Assembly: GCF_021491375.1 (NCBI RefSeq)
Contig: NZ_JAKEVY010000004.1
Location: 124,001-188,000, forward strand
DNA: 64,000 nt
Direction: 5' to 3'
From: Flavihumibacter fluminis
GTDB taxonomy: Bacteria; Bacteroidota; Bacteroidia; Chitinophagales; Chitinophagaceae
Positions 9,529 through 18,260 of this stretch are shown here, piece by piece; position 1 is the first letter of the stretch; each line of letters opens with the position of its first letter. The notes beneath the pieces are model-generated. The model made no database searches and had not been told where the DNA came from. It was given only the letters and a program-made list of their open reading frames with translations. The position numbers and the translations under genes were made by a program.

Positions 9529-11370
9529 TTATTTTTTAAACCGGACCAAAAACCGGCTTCCTGCACCCGGTTCTCCAATATATTGGAGGGTGGCACTGAG
9601 TTCATTGGCCAATCGCTTTACAATGGACAAACCAAGGCCGGTAGAAGCTTCACCGGCTGTGGGTTTCGGAGAAAGGCGACCATATCGGGTAAACAGCTGC
9701 TGCTGCTCCTCCTTACTGATGCCAGGTCCTTGATCTTCCACTATAATATCAGTAAAGGCTGGGCCGGTTTCAACAGAAACCCTAACAGGCTGACCCGGTT
9801 CGCTGAATTTAATGGCATTTGAGAGCAAATTCTCCAAAATGCGCTGCAGAAGCTGCTGATCCGTTAGCAGGAATACATCGGATTCGCTGGAGGGGCCAAA
9901 TAGCCGGATCTTCTTCTCATTTGCTATTGGTTGAAACTGGTCCACAACATGATTAAGAAATGCAGTAAGATTAATTTCCTCCAGTTCCAGCTTTTCCTGA
10001 ATAGTGCCAGCTCTCTCCACTTCCAGTATCTGCCGAATAAGCTGTTCGCCATTTTCTGCTGCTTTCCGGATATTCTGTGTGGCTTTCTTCTGCTCCTCAT
10101 TCATGTGCTCATCCGTTTCCAGCAACCGGCTCCACAAATGAATGCTGGAGAAAGGTGTACTGAGATCATGCGATACGATGCTCATCAGGTTGTTTTTCTC
10201 CTGGTTCAATTCAGACAAAGCTTCTTTCTGCCGATTAATGATAGTATTAACTTTTACCAGTTGCCGGTTTGATTTACGGTATACAATGAGCAGAACGACA
10301 CTCAATACCAGGATCAAAAATGCGGCAAGGCTGAGTGATCGAAGATTTCGGTTCTGCAATTTTTCTTTTTCAATTGCAGCCTGCAAAAGCTGGTTTTGTT
10401 TTTCGCGGTCGCGGGCATTGAATCGTTCCTGCATTTCTGCAATGGAAGCGGCAGTTTCCTGGTTTACCATGGCTGTATCCAGCTGGTACCACTTTTGTTG
10501 GAAGTTATAGGCCTCACGGAAGCGCCCCAGTCGCTCGTTCAATTTGGCCAGCAGTGCATAGGAATTGGCCTCCTTACTTCTGGAATTCAGCAGCTTTGCT
10601 ATCCGAAGAGCTTCCTCACAATAAAATCGGGCAGAATCTATTCGTCCAAGCTCAATGTAAACATCTCCCAGGTTCAGATAATCCGTCCACAGGAGTGTCT
10701 CCTGCCCTTCTCCCTGGTGCAGCGCTTTATTGGTTAAGAAATAATTCAGCGCTTTTTGGTAATCCTTCTTTTTAAAAAAAACATTACCCAGGTTATTGTA
10801 GATACTGGACAGTGATTGACTCGTGTTATATTGCATTGAAAGTCGAAGCCCTTCCTCCAGAAAGAGTTGGGCACTATCAGGCTTATCCAACTGGTTGTAA
10901 ATCGCGCCCAGGTTACCTAATCCGGATATAATACTGGATACTTCGCCCCTGTCCAACGACAATTGGAGGGATTGCTTGTATACATCCTTAGCCTTTTCAT
11001 ATTGTTTAACTTCACTGTAGGCAATGGCCAGGTCACTCAATGCAGCAATTTCATATTCAATCCATTTGCCGGTCCTTGCATCATTCAATGTTTGAAGGTA
11101 AAGTGAAATAGCCGCTTCGTAATTCCCGGAATATTCTTCCGCAAGACCTCTCAGTCGTTTGGCGAGCAATTGTCCTTTAGTGAATTCCGCCTTCGCTGAT
11201 TGAGCTTCGATTTTGTCTGCATTCTCCCGGAGTTCTGCCACCCTGTCCTCAGCAAAATCAAGCGATAGATCGTACAAATTTTTGATGGCATTGGTATCAG
11301 GCTGCTGCGCCTGTAATAGACCACTATAGACGGATAACAGAATTGCTAATATGAGCCGGTAGCTAATCAA
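9529..11370 (-). CDS. TPR-containing sensor histidine kinase
   Basis: 613 residues. A signal peptide (1-21) leads to a periplasmic array of tetratricopeptide repeats (about 30-310, e.g. GNYEAAISLYLQTL and YNNLGNVFFKKKDYQKALNYF). One transmembrane helix follows (about 343-366), then a coiled coil, a HisKA domain with the phospho-accepting histidine H401 in SHDLSTPFSS, and a HATPase domain with N-box NAIKFS, G1 EDQGPGIS and G2 GLGLSIV. All catalytic boxes are intact. The periplasmic TPR sensor is a common Bacteroidota design, and the signal sensed is unknown. The start overlaps the end of the response-regulator gene by four bases (ATGA type), indicating translational coupling with its partner. 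Confidence 0.9.
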   Translation of the reverse strand: MISYRLILAILLSVYSGLLQAQQPDTNAIKNLYDLSLDFAEDRVAELRENADKIEAQSAKAEFTKGQLLAKRLRGLAEEYSGNYEAAISLYLQTLNDARTGKWIEYEIAALSDLAIAYSEVKQYEKAKDVYKQSLQLSLDRGEVSSIISGLGNLGAIYNQLDKPDSAQLFLEEGLRLSMQYNTSQSLSSIYNNLGNVFFKKKDYQKALNYFLTNKALHQGEGQETLLWTDYLNLGDVYIELGRIDSARFYCEEALRIAKLLNSRSKEANSYALLAKLNERLGRFREAYNFQQKWYQLDTAMVNQETAASIAEMQERFNARDREKQNQLLQAAIEKEKLQNRNLRSLSLAAFLILVLSVVLLIVYRKSNRQLVKVNTIINRQKEALSELNQEKNNLMSIVSHDLSTPFSSIHLWSRLLETDEHMNEEQKKATQNIRKAAENGEQLIRQILEVERAGTIQEKLELEEINLTAFLNHVVDQFQPIANEKKIRLFGPSSESDVFLLTDQQLLQRILENLLSNAIKFSEPGQPVRVSVETGPAFTDIIVEDQGPGISKEEQQQLFTRYGRLSPKPTAGEASTGLGLSIVKRLANELSATLQYIGEPGAGSRFLVRFKK

Positions 11371-12011
11371 TCAATGAGATTATTCCTCAGTGCGAATTTT
11401 ACAAGTCCCACCGTATTCTGCACCCCCAGTTTGGAAATCAGATTTTTACGATGGGTTTCAATGGTACTGACGCTCAAAAAAAGTTGCTGGGCAATTTCAG
11501 CGTTGCTGAATTCCCTGCATACCAGTCGCAGCACTTCAATTTCCCGCCTGGATAATATTTCATCCACTTTACGATCCTCTATGGTCAGGGTATTGCGAAA
11601 ATTTTCTCCACCCAAAATATCTACTTCCTTACTAAAATAAGTTCCGCCTTCCTGTACGGTTTTCAATGCCAGCAACAACTCTTCAATTGAAGCATTTTTC
11701 AGTATATAACCCTGGATATGGAATTTGGATAAACGGTGAACATACCGCGTACCCCGCATCAGTGTCAGGTACAAAATTTTCTGCTCGGGTCGAATCTTCC
11801 TGATCTCACGCAACAGTACATCTTCTTCCATATCCGGCAGGTTCACATCCAGTAACAGGATATCCTCTGTTGATAAATTCGGAAGCTGCTGCAGCAACTG
11901 GTTAGCAAGCTGACAGGTTCCTACTACCTGTAGGGTCGGTTGTTTTGCCAGTAACAGGGAAAGTCCCTCCAGATACATCTCATGATCATCTACAATAAAA
12001 ACCCTGGTCAT
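11367..12011 (-). CDS. LuxR/NarL-family response regulator
   Basis: 214 residues: an N-terminal receiver with acidic pocket (VDDHE, residues 8-11), phospho-acceptor D55 in LLLDVNLPDM and the switch lysine in YILKNAS, followed by a C-terminal LuxR-type helix-turn-helix (about 150-210, LSRREIEVLRLVCREFSNAEIAQQL and STIETHRKNLISKLG). It should bind DNA after phosphorylation by the kinase encoded immediately downstream, with which it overlaps by four bases. This regulator-then-kinase order is the operon order on the minus strand. The target genes are unknown. Confidence 0.92.
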   Translation of the reverse strand: MTRVFIVDDHEMYLEGLSLLLAKQPTLQVVGTCQLANQLLQQLPNLSTEDILLLDVNLPDMEEDVLLREIRKIRPEQKILYLTLMRGTRYVHRLSKFHIQGYILKNASIEELLLALKTVQEGGTYFSKEVDILGGENFRNTLTIEDRKVDEILSRREIEVLRLVCREFSNAEIAQQLFLSVSTIETHRKNLISKLGVQNTVGLVKFALRNNLID

Positions 12012-12093
12012 GCTTGGTAATATGTTTAATAAATATTGGTTTACAGATAATTCATCTATTACAAAGAAACTATATTTTACCCTTACTTAAAAC

Positions 12094-12122
12094 GAAAACG
12101 CCGGATAGAATCCGACGTTTTC
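12094..12122 (-). terminator. intrinsic terminator after the thiolase gene
   Basis: A 12-base stem with one mismatch (94-105 pairs with 111-122 in the 12.1 kb block) and a five-base loop, followed on the minus strand by a T-rich stretch. It lies between the end of the thiolase gene and the response-regulator promoter and would stop minus-strand transcription from the thiolase. Confidence 0.65.
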
Positions 12123-12153
12123 AATAAAAAGCTACCTGAACAGCCTAACCTGT

Positions 12154-13329
12154 TTATAAATTTTCAATGATCCCGGCAATTCCCTGCCCTCCACCTACAC
12201 AGGCCGTTACCATTCCGTATTTTTTATTGAGTCGCTTCATATCATGAATTAATTGAATACTTAATTTAGCACCCGTACAACCTAATGGATGCCCAAGGGC
12301 GATAGCTCCCCCATTGATATTGACCTTCTCCGGATCCAGACCGGCTTCTCGGATGACTGCCAGCGCCTGACTGGCGAATGCTTCGTTTAATTCGACGAGG
12401 TCTACCTGAGAAAGCGACAAGCCTGCCTGCTGAACCGCTTTGGGAATAGCAGCAACCGGACCGATTCCCATAATGCGGGGATGAACACCGGCGCTTGCGC
12501 AACTTACCAGTCTGGCCAATGGCTGCAGCCCCAGTTCTTTCACCATGGATTCACTCATCACTACCACAAATGCTGCACCGTCGCTGGTTTGGGACGAATT
12601 GCCCGCTGTAACAACTCCACCTGCAGCGAAAGCAGGTTTCAATTTGGCAAGTGCTTCCAGGCTGGTATCTGCACGCGGACCTTCATCCGTATCCACCACG
12701 TATTCCTTTTTCTGTTTTTTACCTTTGGCATCCAGGTAAACCTGTTCCACTTTCATGGGTAGAATACCTGGTTTGAAAAAGCCGTTTTCAATTGCATGAA
12801 TGGCTTTGCGGTGACTGTTATAGGAGAATTCATCCTGCGCTTCGCGGCTCACGGAAAATTCTTTGGCCACTGCCTCCGCCGTTAAGCCCATACTCAGGTA
12901 ATAATCAGGATTTTCAGTTGCCACACTATACGCAGGAACTGTTTTCCAACCTGCTGTGGGAACCATACTCATACTCTCTGTACCTCCCGCAATAATGCAG
13001 GAAGCTTGTCCCGACCGGATCTTTGCCGTTGCAATAGCGATGGTTTCCAATCCACTTGCGCAATAGCGGTTGACGGTCATACCCGGCACTTCAATACCCA
13101 GGGCTCGAACCGAAATCATTCTGCCCACTTGTAAACCCTGTTCAGCTTCCGGTACTGCATTTCCTACAATCAGATCATCTACCCGTTTGGGGTCCAGTTG
13201 CGGTACACTGGCCATCAACCCCTTGATCAGATCAACCGCCAGGTCATCCGGCCTGTAAAACCGAAAGCCTCCCCGTTTGGATTTTGTCACTGCAGTTCGA
13301 AAGCCAGCTACGATGTAAGCGTCTTGCAT
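12154..13329 (-). CDS. fadA: acetyl-CoA C-acyltransferase (thiolase)
   Basis: 391 residues from the ATG at 13327-13329. A 14-residue upstream extension is possible but does not fit thiolase N-termini, which begin close to [11 protein letters not shown]. Catalytic residues are visible: nucleophile C90 ([11 protein letters not shown]), H347 (GHPLGCTGA) and C377 ([10 protein letters not shown]). The chain length and the [10 protein letters not shown] motif are typical of FadA/AtoB-type thiolases. It cleaves 3-ketoacyl-CoA in fatty-acid degradation, or condenses acetyl-CoA. There is no fadB-type partner next to it; an acyl-CoA dehydrogenase is present 43 kb away. Whether it prefers long or short chains cannot be told. 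Confidence 0.88.
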   Translation of the reverse strand: MQDAYIVAGFRTAVTKSKRGGFRFYRPDDLAVDLIKGLMASVPQLDPKRVDDLIVGNAVPEAEQGLQVGRMISVRALGIEVPGMTVNRYCASGLETIAIATAKIRSGQASCIIAGGTESMSMVPTAGWKTVPAYSVATENPDYYLSMGLTAEAVAKEFSVSREAQDEFSYNSHRKAIHAIENGFFKPGILPMKVEQVYLDAKGKKQKKEYVVDTDEGPRADTSLEALAKLKPAFAAGGVVTAGNSSQTSDGAAFVVVMSESMVKELGLQPLARLVSCASAGVHPRIMGIGPVAAIPKAVQQAGLSLSQVDLVELNEAFASQALAVIREAGLDPEKVNINGGAIALGHPLGCTGAKLSIQLIHDMKRLNKKYGMVTACVGGGQGIAGIIENL

Positions 13330-13503
13330 GGAATCATGAATTAGGAATGGTAAATTAGAAAGGAGTATCAATTCATACTTCAGAATTCATACTTCTAACT
13401 TCAAATTGGTTGCATAGACAACCTTCTACACCAAATTTAGGAGAATCCGCGTAGATGGAAAAGATTTTTTTGCAATCCCCCGGCAATGGTTTTTTTTTGA
13501 TTT

Positions 13504-14550
13504 ATGTATTCTTTTATACGCACCCTGCTTTTCTGGTTACCTGCTGAAACAGCACACTATTTCTCGATGAACAGCCTGCAATTTTTCTGTGGGATACCGT
13601 TTGTCCGCAGCCTGGTACAGCGGAACTTTACTTTTAAGCAGGCCAAACCGGTTAAAGCATTCGGGCTGGAATTCAAAAATGGAGTAGGACTCGCAGCAGG
13701 CTTTGATAAAAATGCCAGATACCTGAGAGAATTGGAATTACTTGGTTTCGGTTTTGTGGAGATCGGAACAGTTACCCCGCAACCACAGGAAGGAAATCCC
13801 AAACCCCGACTCTTTCGCCTGCCTAAAGACAAGGCCCTGATCAACCGGATGGGATTTAATAACGACGGCGTAAAAGTAGTAGCAGAGCGATTGAAGAACT
13901 GGAAATTGGCTCAGTCCTTTATTAAAGAAGGATCACCCCGGCTGATTGTGGGTGGTAATATTGGGAAAAATAAAGTCACCCCGAATGAAGATGCCTGGAA
14001 AGATTATGAAATCTGTTTCCGGGAATTATTTGATGTGGTTGATTATTTTGTGGTGAATGTAAGTTCTCCCAACACCCCTGGATTGAGAGCGCTGCAGGAA
14101 AAAGACGCTTTGCATAAAATTTTATCTCACCTCCAAACCATCAATGCACAACAGCCCCACCCCAAACCCATTTTCCTGAAAATTGCTCCTGATTTAACGC
14201 GCGAGCAGGTGGATGATGTGGTGGAGCTGGCCAGGGAAATCCAGTTGGATGGTTTAGTAGTGAGCAACACGACCATATCCAGGGAGGGTTTGCAAACCAA
14301 CCTGAAGGAACTGGAAAACATCGGCGCGGGTGGATTGAGCGGTGCCCCCCTAAAAGAGCGGGCCACTGAATTGGTACGTTATATTTGCCAGCAGTCTGAG
14401 AATGAAATTCCCGTAATTGCCAGTGGTGGCATTTTTACGGGATCAGATGCACAGGAGAAAATCAATGCTGGTGCCTGCCTGGTGCAGGTATGGACTGGAT
14501 TTATCTATGCAGGCCCAACTATTGCAAAGCAGATCTGTAAAACAATTTAA
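13504..14550 (+). CDS. pyrD: dihydroorotate dehydrogenase (quinone), class 2
   Basis: Oxidises dihydroorotate to orotate with electrons passed to the quinone pool, the fourth step of UMP synthesis. 348 residues. The N-terminal amphipathic helix (LLFWLPAETAHYF) is the class 2 membrane-attachment and quinone-tunnel element. FMN-site motifs AAGFDKNA, GFGFVEIGTVTPQPQ and INRMGFNN are present, as are the catalytic serine region VNVSSPNTPGLR (serines at about 187-188) and the late glycine-rich phosphate loops (ASGGIF, VQVWTGF). All match PyrD class 2. The ATG at 13504 gives the expected start. Upstream, poly-T stretches with TTTG elements may form its promoter. Confidence 0.95.
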   Translation: MYSFIRTLLFWLPAETAHYFSMNSLQFFCGIPFVRSLVQRNFTFKQAKPVKAFGLEFKNGVGLAAGFDKNARYLRELELLGFGFVEIGTVTPQPQEGNPKPRLFRLPKDKALINRMGFNNDGVKVVAERLKNWKLAQSFIKEGSPRLIVGGNIGKNKVTPNEDAWKDYEICFRELFDVVDYFVVNVSSPNTPGLRALQEKDALHKILSHLQTINAQQPHPKPIFLKIAPDLTREQVDDVVELAREIQLDGLVVSNTTISREGLQTNLKELENIGAGGLSGAPLKERATELVRYICQQSENEIPVIASGGIFTGSDAQEKINAGACLVQVWTGFIYAGPTIAKQICKTI

Positions 14551-14569
14551 ATACGTATTTAACCCCGAT

Positions 14570-15382
14570 ATGGAACACCTGTTAACCACCGAAAGCATCA
14601 TCAGTTTTATCATACTGGTTGTTTTGGAAGTAGTACTCGGAATCGACAATGTGATCTTTGTAAGTATCATCATGAACCGCCTGCCCGAGGAAAAAGACCA
14701 GAAAAAAGCGAGAAGGTACTGGATGATCATTGGTATCATCATGCGCAGTGCCCTGTTGTTTGGTTTAACCTGGTTATTGGGGCAGAAAGGCAAAAACCTG
14801 TTTTCAATCGGCAGCAAAGGATTTGACCTGGCCAGCCTGGTAATGCTGTTTGGTGGTCTGTTCCTGATCTATAAATCCGTAAAGGAAATTCACCACAAAC
14901 TGGAAGGAGATGATCCCACAGAGAAAGCTGAAAAAAAAGCCGGACTTGGGTTTGCGCAGGCAATGGTACAAATTGTTATACTCGATGCAGTGTTTTCTTT
15001 TGACAGTATCCTAACTGCCGGAGGCACTGCCAAACACATAGAAATTATGATTGCGGCGGTGATTATCGCCATGTTTGTGATGTTCCGGTTTAGCCCCAAT
15101 ATTTCCGGTTTCATACACAAGCACCCAACCTTAAAAATGCTGGCCTTGTCCTTCCTGGTGATGATCGGCCTTAGTCTTGTTATCGAGGGATGGGATAGTG
15201 AAGCTGCCCATGAACTACACCTTAAAAACTACATCTATTTCGGAATGGCATTCTCTGTGGGAGTTGAAATGCTGAACATGGCGATGAGGAAAAAGACAAA
15301 ATTGGCGCCGGTTTCCCTTCGGGAACCCAAATTACCAGCTGACAAAGGCACTGCTGATGATTATTCCGATATGGCGAGGTAA
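14570..15382 (+). CDS. TerC-family integral membrane protein
   Basis: 270 residues from the ATG at 14570, 19 bases after pyrD. A longer in-frame reading starts inside pyrD and encodes no plausible leader, so I use the internal ATG. About seven hydrophobic helices carry the TerC signatures: EVVLGIDNVIF with an intramembrane aspartate near the N-terminus and, in the second half, ILDAVFSFDSILTA with the matching aspartates. TerC/Alx proteins are linked to tellurite resistance, manganese export and metal loading of exported enzymes; a manganese role is the best-supported general view for the family. The final ~25 residues are hydrophilic. The 3' end faces rsmE with only two bases between. Confidence 0.87.
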   Translation: MEHLLTTESIISFIILVVLEVVLGIDNVIFVSIIMNRLPEEKDQKKARRYWMIIGIIMRSALLFGLTWLLGQKGKNLFSIGSKGFDLASLVMLFGGLFLIYKSVKEIHHKLEGDDPTEKAEKKAGLGFAQAMVQIVILDAVFSFDSILTAGGTAKHIEIMIAAVIIAMFVMFRFSPNISGFIHKHPTLKMLALSFLVMIGLSLVIEGWDSEAAHELHLKNYIYFGMAFSVGVEMLNMAMRKKTKLAPVSLREPKLPADKGTADDYSDMAR

Positions 15383-15384
15383 TA

Positions 15385-16086
15385 CTAGGAAATACAAAGC
15401 AGGGTGGCGCCCACCACACCGGCGGTTTCCGTTCGGAGCCGGGTGTTACCCAATGTTACTGGCACGAAACCGGATTGAATTGCCAGTTCAATTTCTTCCG
15501 GAGTAAAATCTCCTTCCGGACCAATCAACAGGAGCTGGCTATCTCCGGGTACTGCAGCTGACCGCAGCGATATTCGTTCTGTTTCCAGACAATGCGCAAT
15601 CCATTTACGTTTGCATCCATCCAGTTGTAACAAGTCATTATATCGTAGCGGCTGGGTGAGTTCGGGTATCCATGCCTGTTGGCTCTGCAGCATGGCACTA
15701 ATCAGGATTTGCTGCATTCGCTCCCGGCGGAATTGCTGTTTTTCGGTTCGATGTGCAATCACCGGAATTATTCTTTGAATACCGATCTCCGTTACTTTCT
15801 CCAGGAACCATTCAAAACGTGTATTATTTTTTACGGGAGAAATTGCAATGGTTACATTGGGACGCAGATCAGTCTCCTGATCAGTATGAAGTACCTCAAC
15901 ACCCGCTCTTTTTTTATGCGCTTCGGTTATACGGCACCGTAAGATCAATCCTTTCCCGTTGGTCAGCAGCAGTTCTTCGCCTTCCTTCATACGCAAAACA
16001 GCAATCGCATGCCGTGAATTGCCTTCATCCAGTTGAAACTGTGTAGCCCCTTCATACGTGCTGAGATAAAAAAAGGGAAGCGCCAT
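15385..16086 (-). CDS. rsmE: 16S rRNA (uracil-1498-N3)-methyltransferase
   Basis: 233 residues. An N-terminal PUA-like RNA-binding part (about 1-70) precedes a SPOUT methyltransferase domain with the knot motifs LLLIGPEGDFTPEEIE and VTLGNTRLRTETA, which form the S-adenosylmethionine pocket. It methylates U1498 in the decoding region of 16S rRNA. The stop codon of dnaB and the start codon of rsmE share one base at 16086, so translation is coupled to dnaB on the minus strand. Confidence 0.93.
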   Translation of the reverse strand: MALPFFYLSTYEGATQFQLDEGNSRHAIAVLRMKEGEELLLTNGKGLILRCRITEAHKKRAGVEVLHTDQETDLRPNVTIAISPVKNNTRFEWFLEKVTEIGIQRIIPVIAHRTEKQQFRRERMQQILISAMLQSQQAWIPELTQPLRYNDLLQLDGCKRKWIAHCLETERISLRSAAVPGDSQLLLIGPEGDFTPEEIELAIQSGFVPVTLGNTRLRTETAGVVGATLLCIS

Positions 16087-17669
16087 TAGAACGGTGTTTC
16101 ATCATCATCAAAGGGAACATCGTTCATACGGCTGCCGATCTGGCGATAGCCGCTTCCCATATCCGGGCCCGGCCCCATCGCACCACCTCCACCGGCAGAA
16201 CCAATGGGTTTCCAACCGCTCGGTAACTGACCAGCAGGAGCGCCATCTCCACCTTCAATGCCCTCATCCACAAATTTCTGGATATGCAGCATGGCGCGCA
16301 GTTTGATCGTTTCCAGCGAACCATTCCGGTGTTTCGCGATCCGCACATGGGTTTCTCCCTTCACACTTTCGCCGTTTTCATTCGCATTGAGATCATAATA
16401 TTCAGGACGATAAATAAACATTACCATATCCGCATCCTGTTCGATGGCACCCGATTCCCGGAGATCACTCAACTGCGGCATCTTATTGCCTTCCTTACGG
16501 GTTTCCACCGCACGGCTCAACTGGGAAAGAGCAATAATGGGAACTTCCAGTTCTTTCGCCAGTTGCTTGAGCGAGCGGGAAATCTGGGAGATCTCTTGTT
16601 CCCGGTTGGTATTACCACCGGCACCACTCATTAACTGCAGGTAGTCGATGATAATCAGTCCGAGATCGTGTTTGTTCTTCAGACGGCGGCATTTGGCGCG
16701 CAATTCAAAAATATTCAGCGCAGCAGTATCATCTATAAAGATTTTGGCCTCTGATAACCGCTGAATACCCTTGGCATAGAGTTGTTTCATTTCATACTCT
16801 TCCAGTTTACCCCGACTGATTTTCTCCAGCCAGATTTCAGACTCTGCGGAAAGGATACGTTGTACCAACTGGCCCGCACTCATCTCAAGGCTGAATACCG
16901 CCACCGCAGTTGGACGGGTAGGATTCAAGGCTGCATTACGGGCAAGATTCAGCGCGAATGCAGTTTTACCCACAGCGGGACGTGCAGCCAGGATGATCAA
17001 ATCCGTTTTCTGCCAGCCAAAAGTAACTTTGTCAATGCTGGGGAAACCAGAAGGGACACCTGAAATATCTTCTGTCTGATTGCGCAGGTCTTCAATTCGC
17101 TGAACCGCCTGAACAAGTACAGAATCAATGGAATTATAATCTTTCCGAAGGTGATTATTGGTTATATCGAAGAGTTTGCTCTCCGCCGCATCCAGCAGAT
17201 CGAATACATCCGTAGAATCTTCATAAGCATCCGCAATTACTTCACCGCTGATCCGAATGAGTTCACGCTGAATAAATTTCTGAAGAATGATCCGGGAGTG
17301 AGCATCTATATTGGCAGAAGAAACAACAGTATTGGTGAGTTTGGTGACATAATAAGGCCCCCCTACCATTTCCAGTTCCTCCCGCTTACGGAGCTCTTCC
17401 ACCACTGTGAGAATATCGATGGGCTGACTCTTTTGGGACAATGCCTGCATGGCCCGAAAAATGCGCTGATGCGAATCCACATAAAAACATTCGGGCTTTA
17501 GAATTTCCACAACGGTATCAAAAGCAGTTTTCTCCAGCATAATGGCACCCAGTACGGCTTCCTCAAGATCTTTGGCCTGGGGAGGTACTTTTCCATACAC
17601 CATGGTGCTCAGGTCAAGGGTACCCTTGCGCCTGTTTTTTCGGTCCTTATTTAGATTAGTGATATCCAT
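16086..17669 (-). CDS. dnaB: replicative DNA helicase DnaB
   Basis: 527 residues. The N-terminal DnaB domain (about 28-135, DLEEAVLGAIML) binds primase. A linker helix leads to the RecA-like motor with Walker A ARPAVGKTAFAL, Walker B LIIIDYLQLMSG, the ALSQLSRAVE arginine-finger region and DLRESGAIEQDADMV. It unwinds DNA ahead of the fork as a hexamer. The last ~45 residues form a Gly/Pro-rich tail ending in PFDDDETPF, which looks like the acidic tip of SSB (see finding). The upstream region contains a DnaA-box cluster. I chose the ATG at 17667-17669. The helicase core matches the family throughout. Confidence 0.95.
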   Translation of the reverse strand: MDITNLNKDRKNRRKGTLDLSTMVYGKVPPQAKDLEEAVLGAIMLEKTAFDTVVEILKPECFYVDSHQRIFRAMQALSQKSQPIDILTVVEELRKREELEMVGGPYYVTKLTNTVVSSANIDAHSRIILQKFIQRELIRISGEVIADAYEDSTDVFDLLDAAESKLFDITNNHLRKDYNSIDSVLVQAVQRIEDLRNQTEDISGVPSGFPSIDKVTFGWQKTDLIILAARPAVGKTAFALNLARNAALNPTRPTAVAVFSLEMSAGQLVQRILSAESEIWLEKISRGKLEEYEMKQLYAKGIQRLSEAKIFIDDTAALNIFELRAKCRRLKNKHDLGLIIIDYLQLMSGAGGNTNREQEISQISRSLKQLAKELEVPIIALSQLSRAVETRKEGNKMPQLSDLRESGAIEQDADMVMFIYRPEYYDLNANENGESVKGETHVRIAKHRNGSLETIKLRAMLHIQKFVDEGIEGGDGAPAGQLPSGWKPIGSAGGGGAMGPGPDMGSGYRQIGSRMNDVPFDDDETPF

Positions 17670-17713
17670 TTGAACTTTGCAACGTTACCAGAACATTATG
17701 AAATCGTGAATCA

Positions 17714-17725
17714 GGTGTTAACACC
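17714..17725. promoter_or_regulatory. 12-base perfect palindrome upstream of dnaB
   Basis: GGTGTTAACACC is a perfect 12-base palindrome, 45 bases upstream of the dnaB start and at the left border of the DnaA-box region. It could be an operator for dnaB or an origin-associated protein site. The sequence shows the symmetry only. Confidence 0.4.
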
Positions 17726-17765
17726 CATAATCAGGACGGCGAATATAGACCCCCTCCCAACTTCG

Positions 17766-17920
17766 AAAAAATTTTTTAAACCGTTTAGTTTTGCTAAAGT
17801 AATGCAGGGGTTTATCCACAGCTATCAGACGGTTATCCACGCCCAAAGGTGGTATATACACAATTTAAAAAAGTTTTCCTTGATATAGCACTCTTTATTC
17901 ACACCGGTTGTGAACAAAGA
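17766..17920. other. oriC: candidate replication origin: DnaA-box cluster with AT-rich tract
   Basis: Within 106 bases I find two perfect DnaA boxes of the TTATNCACA type, TTATCCACA (17812-17820) and TTATTCACA (17895-17903), and three with one mismatch: TTATCCACG (17833-17841), ATATACACA (17854-17862) and, on the other strand, TTGTTCACA (17909-17917). The first three start exactly 21 bases apart and the fourth 41 further on, so all face the same side of the helix. An A6T6 tract (17766-17777) with more AT-rich DNA lies directly to the left as a possible unwinding element. The flanking genes dnaB and pheT diverge from this region. dnaA is not in the window. DnaA regulation of dnaB is the alternative reading. 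Confidence 0.6.
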
Positions 17921-18228
17921 TTTTGGGTCGGATCGTTGGCCAGATACTAGAATTACCAGGATGGCGTTTGCGGCGATTTTGACCGGTTTTGAAGTTCATG
18001 AAATCGCGCAAAAATCAAGCAGGAAGAGCATTGTGGCAAAACCAGCATTTTGATAAAACAACTCAAATACAATGCAGGCAACTGTTTCACGCATTTGAAA
18101 AAAACAGTAAAATCACCTTTTTTTTCAAAAAGCATCGGTTTCACTACTGTTTCACGCATCCGCCAAACTTCAGTTGGCGACCAGTGGAACATGCTGAAGA
18201 AGTGCTGAAGGATGCCTGCACAATCTGT
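17921..18228. other. gene-free stretch between the DnaA boxes and pheT
   Basis: About 300 bases with no convincing gene; two short overlapping reading frames on opposite strands have no recognisable sequence. It holds a 14-base direct repeat, ACTGTTTCACGCAT at 18081-18094 and 18146-18159, and several A/T runs around 18098-18131. The repeat contains TGTTTCACG, the left half of the bacterial parS site, but no full parS palindrome is present. Confidence 0.5.
18081..18159 (+). repeat. 14-base direct repeat with parS-like half-sites
   Basis: ACTGTTTCACGCAT occurs twice (18081-18094, 18146-18159), 65 bases apart, with a further GGTTTCAC at 18138-18145. Each copy holds TGTTTCACG, identical to one half of the ParB-binding parS consensus, but the second half (GTGAAACA) is missing in each. 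The direct repeat is certain; a ParB link is speculative. Confidence 0.5.
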
Positions 18229-18236
18229 TATATTTG
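18229..18236 (+). promoter_or_regulatory. Bacteroidota -7 element of the pheT promoter
   Basis: TATATTTG matches the Bacteroidota -7 consensus TAnnTTTG exactly and lies 24 bases before the pheT ATG. No good -33 TTTG is seen at 19-21 bases upstream, so the promoter is only half supported. Confidence 0.45.
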
Positions 18237-18260
18237 CGTTCTTAATTGATAATTACCTAC

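Noticed and set aside
18083-18098. A full parS site
   Set aside because: Only the left half (TGTTTCACG) matches; the right half differs at most positions, so it is listed only as a half-site repeat.
17953-18249. Two overlapping reading frames of 79 and 86 codons on opposite strands between dnaB and pheT
   Set aside because: Neither has recognisable protein features, both run through A/T runs and the 14-base direct repeat, and the region reads better as origin/regulatory DNA.
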